A DNA stretch of 64,000 nucleotides from Phytopythium helicoides. Lineage: Eukaryota > Oomycota > Peronosporomycetes > Pythiales > Pythiaceae. Every line of letters starts with the position of its first letter. Within the stretch, counting starts at the first letter, position 1. The notes below the pieces were generated by a model that saw only the letters and a list, made by a program, of their open reading frames with translations, had not been told where the DNA came from and did not search any database. Of the stretch, positions 54,000 through 63,816 are shown piece by piece. The stretch spans positions 987,626 to 1,051,625 of the forward strand of contig JANFNE010000017.1 of NCBI GenBank assembly GCA_024867545.1, written 5' to 3'. Both the position numbers and the translations under genes were made by a program.

Positions 54000-55027
54000 C
54001 ACACAGATCTCTACACGCACGCACCAGACCGGTGGTGGTGGAGCCGACAGGCGCACGCGGGGAGCTCCCGAAGGGAACTCGGACCCGCGGCGCGCTAGAG
54101 AGGGCTCGCGAAAGCCACTCCCTAGGCAGTACCTCGGAGCGTTGTGATCCCCGTTGAGCGGCCCGGGATCAGGAGATCTAAACGGGCGGTTCAAGGACCG
54201 GCCCGAGACTTGTGGCAGTCGGGTCTGTCACAGACAAACACACACAAACGTTAAAATGCAAAGGTTCCTTCAGGAGCGTTGTCCGCTTCCTGAGGAACCA
54301 ACCAGCGGATAGATAACTACACCTCAGAGCTCCGCAGGCACACACAGATACCGCCTAAACACGCACCACTTACCCACGGGTGCACTGGCGTCGAATAGGC
54401 CCTTTGCCCGGCTTTCACTTGTTTCTTCACTTGTTTTCTTCACTTGTTTTCAATGTCCTGTATCACAATATGGAATGGAGGAGTTCGGGACGTGGCGCAC
54501 ACAACCGCACACGCCCAGCACTCAACCAAATATGGAATCAACAGCAATGCGCGCTAGGAGCACGCACTCACCGTCGAATGGGGCTGGATGGGGTTGAGAC
54601 TCGCTGGACTTCCTCACGACGTGTCCCCAACCTTGGAAGAGGCTGGAGAAGACGCGTGGCACGCGGGCGGGTCTCGGGTTCGCGGCAAATTGGGAAGTCT
54701 GTATTGATTCTTTACCCTGGGAGGAAAACCTCCGATACCTAATACCTACTGTATAGTTGATACAGGTTTTCCAGTGACTATGGCCCGTAAGTATACCGAC
54801 CCAACTGGCTCTGGGGATCGTAGAATCGGAGTTGGGGCGCGTCTCTAACACCCTCGGAGAGCAATCCGGACTGGACGCTTGCGCATTCCGTAAAGGCGCG
54901 AGAACCACGCCGTCCCCAAGGGGGAAAACGCGGGCCCCGAGGGAAAAGTCTCTCGGGCAAGGTGTCCCGTATATTAAACCTACTGGGTACACTGTCCCTA
55001 GTGTCCCCAAAAACCGGAGACACTTTA
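54000..55027. other. GC-rich repetitive-looking region, origin unclear
   Basis: No gene. 54263-54299 folds as a hairpin: GGTTCCTTCAGGAGCG pairs with CGCTTCCTGAGGAACC except for a slipped base. A TATA-like GTATATTAAACC near 54970 and many GTCCCC runs resemble long terminal repeat or terminal transposon sequence, but no matching second copy lies in the window to prove it. Confidence 0.35.
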
Positions 55028-55833
55028 TCACATGCGCAGCAGCGACTTCCGCGTGTGGATGAGCGGCGGCGGCGCGGGGTCCCAATCCGAGGAATGTGGG
55101 TCGTGGCGTGGGCAAAGCGCTGCTGTGTGAGGGTGTGTGGTGTTGGCCGCCACCTCGACGCGCGCCACATCGACGGTCACTTGCAGGTGGAAAGCCGCCA
55201 ATGTGGCTGCGTTGAGTCGGCCGAGTCGCTCTTCTTCAACGAGTGCGTGGTCCGGAGGCTTGGAAGACGCCGCGAGTTGTTCTGAAAGGGGAGAAATGGC
55301 GGTTAATCCATGGCGAGTCGTCACTCGGGAAACAAGCAAGTACGTTTGTTGTGGTTTGTTGACGATTGCGTGCCGCGACTTCCAGTGCATGACCACCTTG
55401 GACTGAAGTGTTTCACATTGCACCTTCGACCCCAAGACGCACACGAAAGGGAACTGCTGCGTGATCGAGCGCGGGTGGTCGTCCGGTGCAGGCGCGAGCT
55501 TGATCGTTGTTTTGGAATACGCCTTGGTGGCGAAGAAGACTGAGGTCAGATCGGGGTCGACACCGGGTTGCACAGCCGACGCTTGTGGCCGCGGCACTCG
55601 AATCAAGGGGTAGTCGGGCGGTCGGCTGGGCATGTGCACGACGGTTCCGTCGCACCGTCGCGCACGAGGCGGAAGGAGGTGTCTGGTGCGCAGTGAACCG
55701 ACTCCAGCCAGCCGAGCGTTCCATTTGCGACGCCCTTGGTGGTCGTTACATTCTGGGTGACCTGGAACGGCATTCCGAGGATCAAGTCCAAGTACGGCAC
55801 CAGGCGCCCGACCCGGTTATTGGGCAGGCTCAA
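55028..55833 (-). pseudogene. PIF1-like helicase C-terminal fragment (Helitron-type)
   Basis: Two overlapping minus-strand frames together read as the end of a PIF1-family helicase. The first has LDLILGMPFQVTQNV and KGVANGTLGWLESVH, the usual pre-motif V region. After a frameshift near 55620 the second has QFPFVCVLGSKVQCETLQ, a damaged form of the KVQGxT motif V, then QQTYLLVSRVTTRHGL, motif VI-like. The N-terminal ATPase half is missing. PIF1-like helicases of this sort in oomycetes are mostly carried by Helitron or Helentron elements. Frameshift, truncation and the altered motif V mark it as dead. Confidence 0.72.
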
Positions 55834-56291
55834 GTTGCTGGCACTCAGCCCATTGGGAGCACTTTGATGTCTCTACGAGATTGAACGCTACAAAAGCGCG
55901 CTCCACTGCACCGACAAGTGCAACCAACGGATCTCAGCGCCGACCGCCTCCTGAGCCAGTCCGCGCAACCAGAGCCGCTAAAGAAGCTCAAGACCACGAT
56001 TGCGCTGCACAAACGCGTCTGCCTCGACACGTGGCTAATATTCACCCATTTGGGCCAATGGGCGTTGACCACCACGGTTGGTGGTGTGTAGCACCCCAGG
56101 GATCCCGCCCTGGCTAACAATCAATACTCAGTCTCATTTTCTACGCTTCCTGCACACCTCGTGCTCGCCCAGCGTAACGTGTGCGCAGTCCCATTACAAG
56201 GATGGTGTTAACACTTGCTGCCCAACAGACCTATGCGAGTTCATCTCGAGCAACGACTGCACTGACAACGAGCTGATCGCAGCCGTCCGTA
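55834..56291. other. Spacer between helicase and OTU-like fragments
   Basis: About 460 bp with broken minus-strand frames that may be further decayed sequence of the same element. Nothing definite is recognised. Confidence 0.35.
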
Positions 56292-57020
56292 TCAAGACAC
56301 GTCTACTGTGAGTCGCGACCGACATGGTGGGCAACCTGCCGTTCTTGCGACTCTACTTTGGGGAGTGGCAGGCGCCGGAGCCCTTTGAGGAGCAGCAGAA
56401 AGATCCCATATAAACGTGTCCAGCCAAGTCGCCACGTACTCACCAAGCGGCTGCCGCGTCACCTCATCATCAGTTGCATAGAGTCCCATAGACTCAACTT
56501 GTAGCGAGAATGGGTGTGCTAAGCGCTTGGCCACAGGAAATCGACCGGCACAGACATAAACCCCTACAGGTAACTGCAAGCCTGCGATAAACCCTAGTGC
56601 AGGCCGCCCGGCGACGCTTACATGAACCAGGTTACGGTTGATAGTACGTTGATACAGCTTTGGCAAACTTTGCTCTCGTACCTTGTTGTTAGCAAACTTC
56701 ACGAAGCGAAGCAGCGTGGGCCATACCACGGAGGCGACAGAGCCGCGCGTTCTGGGGCACGGCTTCGCGACACTCAACTCGAAGTCGCGGATACGAGCTG
56801 CAGAAGACCACGAGCCAGCTCCAAGCACTTCCGCTGCACGTTGAAGTGCGGCATACCCGCATCGGCCATCAGTTGAGGCACCGATGTCGATTGGGATGTC
56901 TGCATCCTCATAGAAAGCAGAGAAGGTACGGTCGTCTAACGGTAGCTCTGACTGTGCTTGCCAACCTTTGAACAGGTCCACGATCTTAAGGTCGACTCGA
57001 AGCCGAGGACACTCTCGCAA
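56292..57020 (-). pseudogene. OTU-like cysteine protease fragment, transposon-derived
   Basis: An open frame of 242 codons. IGASTDGRCGYAALQRAAEV matches the OTU signature DGxC(G/L)(Y/F)xAL, in which Asp and Cys are catalytic; a candidate His lies downstream in LAHPFSLQVE. Similar sequence continues upstream in another frame (FFLDATVTVSRHENRAT near 57050), which implies a frameshift. Helentron-type elements are known to encode OTU proteases together with a PIF1 helicase, and the helicase fragment lies 460 bp downstream on the same strand. The OTU assignment rests on one motif and is uncertain. Confidence 0.45.
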
Positions 57021-57135
57021 CAGCCAGTCGCGCGGTTCTCATGTCGGCTGACCGTGACCGTGGCGTCCAAGAAGAACCCAAACGACTCGGTACTCCCAAG
57101 CACCCTCATCACCTCGATAATCATCGATCGACTAG

Positions 57136-57585
57136 GTTGATTTTGTGAAACGAGGCCATCACGCAGTTTTGCGCACGGTCGGTGAACCGATCGAACCCTT
57201 CGCTCGTCGAGGAGTTGACGCTGTTTCGCAAGTGTCGGTGTTCAAGTCTGTCGAAAACCTCGATGCGCTCATCGAAGAGTCTGTGAAGGACGCAAAGAAG
57301 GAGTGGATGCGGAACAGAATCAAGGTGCGAGGTGCTAAGAAGCAACGGACGGAATAGATTTTGTCTGTGTAGAGCGTTTCGATTCTGTTCGAGTCGCACC
57401 ATTTCTTGATCATGAATGGCGGGAAGCGAGACTCCTTGGTTTTCGGTGTGGTGGTGAATCGGTTCTGTGATTTGATCGCTGTCAAGTTCAACGCCCAACA
57501 CTACGAGATGTTCGTCGATTATTTGTGCAATGGTCTGAGGCGTGTTGATATAGGTATCAAAACGAACAAGGAACGCTACGTCTAA
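57136..57585 (+). pseudogene. 3' portion of an unidentified two-exon gene
   Basis: Exon 57136-57324 ends ...KEWMRNRIK. A 48-nt GT-AG intron with a CTAAG branch-like site follows, then exon 57373-57585. The spliced frame of 133 codons reads VDFVKRGHHAVLRTVGEP, IEESVKDAKKEW, then SILFESHHFLIMNGG and FNAQHYEMFVDYLCNGLRR before a stop. Sequence just upstream (GATCGACTAG) looks like another acceptor, so the 5' end is missing or unrecognised. The stop lies 11 bp from the first telomeric tract. No family is recognised. Confidence 0.4.
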
Positions 57586-57596
57586 GGCTTCAGCAC

Positions 57597-57606
57597 TAGG
57601 GTTTAG
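57597..57606 (+). repeat. Interstitial telomeric tract 1
   Basis: TAGGGTTTAG, directly before the subtelomeric module that begins TAGAGACTGTGTCC. It marks the border between gene-bearing sequence and the repeated subtelomere. Confidence 0.7.
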
Positions 57607-58472
57607 TAGAGACTGTGTCCCTGGAGATCTAACCAGCCAATCTTTCTGAAAATTTAAGAGGATACGTACAAAACCTATACAGACTCGGAATACAAGTCGA
57701 AATTCTGGAAATAACTCTGGAAATTTATCAAAAACTGTGAAAAATATTAAATCATAACCTAACCAGTCGATTTCGATTTTTCTTGTTTTCAGCGTACTTA
57801 TCGTGGTCGATTTAGTGGGGGTAGCATGTTTCAGAAGTTCAATATGAATAGTATTTGTTGAGATATGGAGAAAACGTATAGCCGAAGTTTACTATTCGGA
57901 TAGAGTATACTTACAACCGGAATATACGGTCTAAATATATAGTGATATACACAGCGGGTATATACACACTGATGCCGTATAATATACACACCATATGCAT
58001 AAATACGGTCCGGTATCCAACTTGTGTGTAGTGACCAAGCAATATACTGCCACGGCAATATAGTGACAACAGGAACCACCCTGTATAGAAGTACAACCCT
58101 TCACTAGATCAACCCTGTACAGTGAACATCTCTGTACCAGAACCCTCTCAAACCTGTTTGGACATTACAGTACATGCAGTATCATGACGCCTACCTGATG
58201 CGCATTCAGTTTGCGTGCGTTTGGGACACCATGTTATGACGTATCCTTGCTCTTATGCGTGAGGTCACCAGGCGAGAACGCTGCAGCTTTCCTTTGCAAG
58301 CTGCCCTCACTTCCGAATTCACCATGGACGACGACAACTTCCGCAACGGCATTTACTACGGCACCCCGCCAGAAGGCTACACCGGCTTCTCGACACGTCG
58401 ACCCATGGGAGACCCAGTTTTCGACTCTCCCGAGCCAAGTGTGATGGCTGGGGATGGGAGTGACGTCAGTAC
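57607..58472 (+). repeat. Subtelomeric module A, copy 1
   Basis: Starts TAGAGACTGTGTCCCTGGAG immediately after telomeric repeats. Copies are at 61349-62382 and 63702-63816. It contains runs of GTATA-rich sequence and leads into the SIM-motif gene, whose first ~49 codons are within the shared part. Confidence 0.88.
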
Positions 58473-58851
58473 CACCGGCACCATGGAGATCGAGTACGCC
58501 ACGGACTTCGACTCCGCCATTGAGATGGACGACCCGCCTACCTTCGACCCACCCGCTTTCGACCCGCCTGCCGTCGACTCACCCGTCGATGATATCGACA
58601 TCATTGATGTGACTGCCGACTCGCCCACCGACCCGCGATCCGCCAATCCGCCAGTGTTCATCGACATGACAGACTCCGACCCGCCAAGCGCCGACCCACA
58701 TCCCGTCATCGACTTGACGGACTCAGATCCATCGACTGCGGCACCGCGACACACCGATCGACCAGCTAGTTCCGGAATTCGGATGTTTACCGAGAGCGAT
58801 CTGTCGTTGCCGGAGGTGAAGGAGAAGCGTAGCGAAGAGATGGTAGGATGA
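58324..58851 (+). CDS. Acidic protein with three SUMO-interaction-like motifs
   Basis: 175 aa from the ATG in ACCATGG, a good initiation context; an upstream in-frame ATG (58255) would add 23 residues. After a conserved FRNGIYYGTPPEGYTGFSTR start, the middle is Asp/Pro/Ser-rich. Three evenly spaced motifs follow: IDIIDVTAD (~91-99), VFIDMTDSD (111-119) and VIDLTDSD (128-135). Each is a hydrophobic core beside Asp-Ser acidic residues, as in SUMO-interaction motifs. No catalytic domain is seen. A possible 35-nt GT-AG intron at the end (from 58843) would extend the frame another ~35 codons, but that is unusually short. It may be a subtelomeric gene or a transposon protein. A truncated copy is at 62237. 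Confidence 0.55.
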   Translation: MDDDNFRNGIYYGTPPEGYTGFSTRRPMGDPVFDSPEPSVMAGDGSDVSTTGTMEIEYATDFDSAIEMDDPPTFDPPAFDPPAVDSPVDDIDIIDVTADSPTDPRSANPPVFIDMTDSDPPSADPHPVIDLTDSDPSTAAPRHTDRPASSGIRMFTESDLSLPEVKEKRSEEMVG

Positions 58852-59054
58852 AAAGTGCATTGAGAATTATCGTCTAGGCTGTGGGGCAGCACAAGGGATT
58901 GCCCATGGCTGCTCCAGAGCCACCCATTTCCCTAGGCCAGCGGTCGCTGAGCACCGTACCAGATTACCGATACAGTGTCGGTTGATCCCTTGACCTCAAC
59001 AGCCTCCCTCAAGCGAAACTGTGCGGTGGATCGTTTCCGTGTCAGCCTATATAT
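58852..59054. other. Spacer after the SIM-motif gene
   Basis: If the short intron is real, coding sequence would run to a TGA near 58986. Otherwise nothing is recognised. Confidence 0.3.
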
Positions 59055-59140
59055 ATACTATGCGGAATGAACGTTCATTCGGGGTTCCGTGGTGCCGTAA
59101 TATTGGGTAAATTACCGGGTTTTGTTTGCATTTGATACCG
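59055..59140 (+). repeat. Module E with 16-bp perfect palindrome, copy 1
   Basis: Contains GAATGAACGTTCATTC (59065-59080), a perfect palindrome, and continues to TTTGCATTTGATACCG. The second copy is at 63593-63678, where telomere repeats replace the sequence after GATACCG. Confidence 0.85.
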
Positions 59141-59185
59141 TAATTTACTTGATTCGGACCGTAATAAACCCGTATTTTACAGACA

Positions 59186-59200
59186 GGGTTTAGGGTTTAG
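59186..59200 (+). repeat. Interstitial telomeric tract 2
   Basis: GGGTTTAGGGTTTAG between ...TTTTACAGACA and the hairpin element. Confidence 0.85.
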
Positions 59201-59380
59201 GGAACTTAAACAGGGGAGGACAATGGCCCATTTCATACAAACTTCAAGATAAAAAGGGGAGGACAATGGCCATCCCTCCCCGGAGCCATTGTCCTCCCCT
59301 TTTTATCTTGACTTTTGTATGAAATGAGCCATTGTCCTCCCCGAGCGCAATGTCCTCCCCCTTAACTATGGAAATTCCCT
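59201..59380. repeat. Subtelomeric hairpin element, copy 1
   Basis: About 60-bp arms around a 14-nt loop. The left arm has GGGGAGGACAATGG, CATTTCATACAAA and TCAAGATAAAAAGGGG in order; the right arm carries their complements in reverse. Ends are GGAACTTAA and TTAACTATGG...TTCCCT. Copies at 61037 and 62400. Confidence 0.93.
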
Positions 59381-60500
59381 ATATGTGAGCCCTTGATGGA
59401 AACTCCGATACAAAAACTAAACCTCACCCACGGTACTACCGCAAAGCCATACTGTACGTAACAACGATGTCACTGGAATGTTGCCAGACTATTGGCAATT
59501 GTGTTGTACATTGTGCAGGTAGTAAAACGACATGTACTGCTACCGTAGCAAGTTGATCGATGTGAATGGTACACAGGGAAATTATTCTCAATCAAGCAAC
59601 AAAATATTGCCGTTCTTGTGATGGAGAAACATGTGACTATCAATATACACTGTGTAACTGATAGATTTCACAAGCAAAAATAGAACGTCGCGCAAATTGA
59701 AATGATGGACAATCAAGTATCAATGAAACAAAACAGACTTGACATAATAGTTGGTGAGTGTGAATGGAGAAGCGAAACAATATGTGTTCGTGAACTCATG
59801 CACCAATCCAACGGCACAGACAAAACATCAAGCAAATACAACTGATCGACAACCCAGATATAGAAAACAAAACAGACTTGACAGTGGGTGAGTGTGAATG
59901 CATAAGAGAAACAACACGAATTCGTGAACGTGATGTCACCAAGGTAATCTTGTGGATTATAATATGCGTGAGTATGATCGTACACATTCAACTAGTCAGC
60001 AATCAAACCACACGCCATGAGATGCTTCCAATAAATAATTGAGTGATATGTGGCAGATGACAACATGTGATAGCTTCTTGAGCAATACTTGATGATCATG
60101 TGGACTGAGACGTGACGACTAGTGTTCTAAGACGAGGTTTCATTGATGACTACAGTTCAATTAGTTGATCATCAAGTCAATTTATGCAATGCATGTAATG
60201 CAGTGAACGAAACAACAGCTCGTGATTCACTTCACAACGAACTGTGAACAGAGCATGTTGACCGAACATAATGGTTGTTGGCGAAATACCCGACTTCACA
60301 TACGTGTTTATTCTCTTTTGACAATCAATGTCAGGTATGTTGAAAGCAACCTGCCTGCGTTATGCGTCATGATCTCGGGTGTGTGAAGTGTAGCCACAAT
60401 GTTTGAAAGTGGGTATTACGATGAAAAGAGGATCATGTTATATCCAAGTAGACGAACGAATACCATATCGGCGCTGATGTGTTAGCAGAGCTGTGACGTA
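59381..60500 (+). repeat. Subtelomeric module C/D, copy 1
   Basis: Starts ATATGTGAGCCCTTGATGG and runs through GATAGCTTCTTGAGCAATAC and CATACGTGTTTATTCTCTTT. Full-length relative at 62581-63583 and a short 5' piece at 61217-61336. No coding frame is convincing. Sequence from 60501 to 60999 has no second copy in the window. Confidence 0.85.
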
Positions 60501-60999
60501 TGTACTAGCATGAGTAGTTGGTGACCCGTGCCGTTATCACATAAGATGATGTAAAGCAAGGATGTTGAGCACATTGTGGTTTGACAGCAAGTTGTGACGG
60601 CTGACGCGGAGTAGCTTATAATTGAAGATAATTGTAGAGTAATGAGTATTTGATGGCGCATGTGATGGTGTTGTGCATACGAGAAGAGAAACAAAGAAAC
60701 GTAGTGATGGAGAATGATACGCGAATGTATAAAAAGCGTCACAGACACGGCAAGTATAACGGAATGAAATGAGAGGCATGGACAACATGTTGGTGTGAGG
60801 ATGGTTGGTACGTATTGAATGAAGATGGCAGTTAGAAGCATTTGGAGAGATACATTTATTCGAAGTGAAAAACACACGCGATATCGATGTGAATGCGCGC
60901 GCAAAGCTGTGTAGCAGCATTTGAAAACCCGGTGTGGAGATTGATTAGGGTTCGGAAATATATCGGTAATAAATCGGAAAGAAAATATAAATTACGACA

Positions 61000-61036
61000 G
61001 GGTTTAGTAGGGTTTAATCCAGAGTTTAGGGTTTAG
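61000..61036 (+). repeat. Interstitial telomeric tract 3, imperfect
   Basis: GGTTTAGTAGGGTTTAA, a short break CCAGAG, then TTTAGGGTTTAG. Two partial tracts with a few foreign bases. Confidence 0.85.
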
Positions 61037-61216
61037 GGAACTTAAACAGGGGAGGACAATGGCCCATTTCATACAAACTTCAAGATAAAAGGGGGAGGAC
61101 AATGGCCACCCCTCCCCGGAGCCATTGTCCTCCCCTTTTTATCTTGACTTTTGTATGAAATGAGCCATTGTCCTCCCCGAGCGCAATGTCCTCCCCCTTA
61201 ACTATGGAAATTCCCT
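61037..61216. repeat. Subtelomeric hairpin element, copy 2
   Basis: 180 bp, almost identical to copy 1, including arms, loop and ends. Confidence 0.93.
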
Positions 61217-61336
61217 ATATGTCAGCCCTTGATGGAAACTCCGATACAAAAACTAAACCTCACCCACGGTACTACCACAAAGCCATACAGTACGTAACAA
61301 CGATGTCACTGGAATGTTGCCAGACTATTGGCAGTT
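61217..61336 (+). repeat. Module C, copy 2, cut at a telomeric tract
   Basis: Matches the first 120 bp of the copies at 59381 and 62581, then stops at ATTGGCAGTTG where the others continue TG(A/T)TGTACATTG. Confidence 0.88.
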
Positions 61337-61351
61337 GGGTTTAGGGTTTAG
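61337..61351 (+). repeat. Interstitial telomeric tract 4
   Basis: GGGTTTAGGGTTTAG fused to interrupted module C on the left and to the start of module A on the right. Confidence 0.88.
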
Positions 61352-62382
61352 AGACTGTGTCCCTGGAGATCTAGCCAGCCAATTTTTCTGAAAATTTGGG
61401 AGGATACGTACGAAACTTGTACGGACTCGGACGACAAGTCGAATTTCCGGAAATAACTCTGTAACTTTATCAAAAACTGCGAAAAGTAATATATCAGAAC
61501 CCAACCAGCCGATTTCGATTTTTCTTTTTCCAACGTACTCAGCGTGGTCGATTTAGTGGGGGTAGCATGTTTCAGAAGTTCAATATGAAAAGTATTAGCT
61601 GAGATATGGAGGAAACGTATACTCATAGTATACTGTTCGGATTGGGTATAGTACCAACCGGAATATACACTTCAGGTGTATAACGCTATACACTACTGAC
61701 GTATACACACTGATGCCGTATAATATACACACATGCTGTATACATATACGGCCAGGTATCCTACCTGTGTATAGTGACTCTGTCACATACTGCCACGACA
61801 ATAGAGTGACAACAGGCACCACCCTGTATAGTAGTACAACCCTTCAAAAGAACCACCCTCTACAGTGAACATCTCTGTAACAGAACCCTCTCAAACCTGT
61901 TTGGACAACACAGTACTTGCAGTTTTATAACGCCCACCTGCTGCGCATTCAGTTTGCGTGCGTTTGGGACACACTGGATTCACAGACTGCTGATGATGCC
62001 TGTTCGCTTTGATAGAGTGACGTGGCTAGCCCACTGTGTTCGATTGGTCGTCTATTATGACGTGGTCTTTTGGTGCATTGTTATTGGCAGTCATAAATGA
62101 CGCATTCGTGTTGACGGTGGTGATGTCACCCTGTGATGTCACAATGTTATGACGTGTCTTTGCTCTTATGCGTGAGGTCACCGGGGGAGAACGCTGCAGC
62201 TTTCCATTGCAAGTTGCCCTCACTTCCGAATTCACCATGGACGACGACAACTTCCGCAACGGCATCTACTACGGCACCCCGCCAGAAGGCTACACCGGCT
62301 TCTCGACACGTCGACCCATGGGAGACCCAGTTTTCGACTCTCCCGAGCCAAGTGTGGCTGGGGATGGGAGTGACGTCAGTAC
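61349..62382 (+). repeat. Subtelomeric module A, copy 2
   Basis: Homologous to 57607-58472 with about 170 bp more, mostly near 61970-62130, which copy 1 lacks. It ends in the truncated SIM-motif gene. Confidence 0.88.
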
Positions 62383-62392
62383 TAGGGTTTAG
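62237..62392 (+). pseudogene. SIM-motif gene truncated by telomere repeats
   Basis: The first ~48 codons match 58324 onward with one residue missing. At GACGTCAGTAC the coding sequence stops and TAGGGTTTAGGG begins. All three SIM-like motifs are lost. Confidence 0.88.
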
Positions 62393-62399
62393 GGTTTAG
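62383..62399 (+). repeat. Interstitial telomeric tract 5
   Basis: TAGGGTTTAGGGTTTAG joined directly to the cut gene on its left and to hairpin copy 3 on its right. Confidence 0.9.
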
Positions 62400-62580
62400 G
62401 GAACTTATACATGTCCGGACAATGGCTAGCCCGATACAAATTTCAAGATAAAAGTGGCAGGACAATGGCCATCCCTCTCCGGAGCCATTGTCCTGCCACT
62501 TTTATCTTGGAATTTGTATCGGACTAGCCATTGTCCGTCCCGAGCGCAGATGTCCGGACCCTTAACTATGGAAATTCCCT
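62400..62580. repeat. Subtelomeric hairpin element, copy 3 (variant arms)
   Basis: Same plan and loop as copies 1-2, but arm blocks differ: GTCCGGACAATGG for GGGGAGGACAATGG, AGCCCGATACAAA for CATTTCATACAAA, and AAAAGTGGCAGG for AAAAAGGGGAGG. The opposite arm carries the matching changes, so pairing is kept. Confidence 0.93.
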
Positions 62581-63583
62581 ATATGTCAGCCCTTGATGGA
62601 AACTCCGATACAAAAACTAAACCTCACCCACGGTACTACCACAAAGCCATACTGTACGTAACAACGATGTCACTGGAATGTTGCCATGTTATTGGCAGTT
62701 GTGATGTACATTGTGCGGGTAGTAAAACGACATGCACTGCCACCGTAGCAAGTAGATGGATGTGAACACTACACAGGCAAGTTATTCTCAATCAAGCAAC
62801 CATTGCCATTCTTGTTATCAAGAAGTTTGTGATTGTCAATATCATTCATGTAAGCTGAGGGACTGACAACATGTACCAATTCAAACACACATACAGAACA
62901 CATACCAATATTCAAATGGTTAACAATAGAGTATCAAGGAAACATAAGAGACTTGATATACCAGTGGGCGACTGTGAATGGATACGAGAAATAATACGTG
63001 TTCGTGAACTTGATGTCACCAAGGTACACCAGTGGAACATATCATGAGCGAGTGTAATCCTACATTTTTGATTGGTTCACAATGAAATCTAACGCCATGA
63101 GATGATTCCAATATATAATTGACTGACATGTGGCAGATGGCAACATGTGATAGCTTCTTGAGCAATACTTGATGATCATATGCACTGTGATGTGACGACT
63201 AGTGTTCTAAGACGAGGTTTGGTTGATGACTACAGTTCAATTAGTTGATCATCAAGTGCATTTATGCGATGCATGTAATGCAGTGGACCAAACAACAGCG
63301 CGTGATTCACTACACAACGGAGTGTGAACAGAACATGTTGACCGAACATAACGATTGTTGGCGACATCGCCGACTTCACATACGTGTTTATTCTCTTTCG
63401 ACAATCAATGCCAGATATTTTGAAAGCAACCTGCCTGCGCTGTGCATCATGATTCCGGGTGCGTGAAGTGTAGCCACAATGTTTGAAAGTGGGTATTATG
63501 ATGAAGAGAAGATCATGTTTCAACCAAGTGGACGAAAGAATACCATATCGGCGCTGATGTGTTAGCATAGCTGTGACGTATTC
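62581..63583 (+). repeat. Subtelomeric module C/D, copy 3
   Basis: Relative of 59381-60500 with scattered substitutions and a shortened middle. Ends at CTGTGACGTAT, after which it joins module E. No coding function is recognised. Confidence 0.85.
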
Positions 63584-63592
63584 ACTATATAG

Positions 63593-63678
63593 ATACTATG
63601 CGGAATGAACGTTCATTCGGGGTTCCGTGGTGCCGTAATATTTTGTAAATTACGGAGTTTTGTTTGCATTTGATACCG
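63593..63678 (+). repeat. Module E, copy 2
   Basis: Repeats the palindrome GAATGAACGTTCATTC (63603-63618). It is cut after GATACCG by the next telomeric tract. Confidence 0.85.
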
Positions 63679-63680
63679 CC

Positions 63681-63704
63681 TAGGGTTTAGGGTTTAGGGT
63701 TTAG
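63681..63704 (+). repeat. Interstitial telomeric tract 6
   Basis: Three TAGGGTT-type repeats between the cut module E and the third start of module A. Confidence 0.9.
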
Positions 63705-63816
63705 AGACTGTGTCCCTGGAGATCTAGCCAGCCAATTTTTCTGAAAATTTGGGAGGATACGTACGAAACTTGTACGGACTCGGACGACAAGTCGAATTTC
63801 CGGAAATAACTCTGTA
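63702..63816 (+). repeat. Subtelomeric module A, copy 3, truncated
   Basis: 115 bp nearly identical to the start of copy 2, cut at ATAACTCTGTA by the terminal telomere. Confidence 0.9.

Noticed and set aside
54000..55027. Complete LTR retrotransposon
   Set aside because: Composition and a TATA-like site are suggestive, but no second LTR, target duplication or gag-pol frame is visible.
60482..60920. Minus-strand frames of 127-140 codons in module D
   Set aside because: The homologous module at 62581-63583 does not keep the frame.
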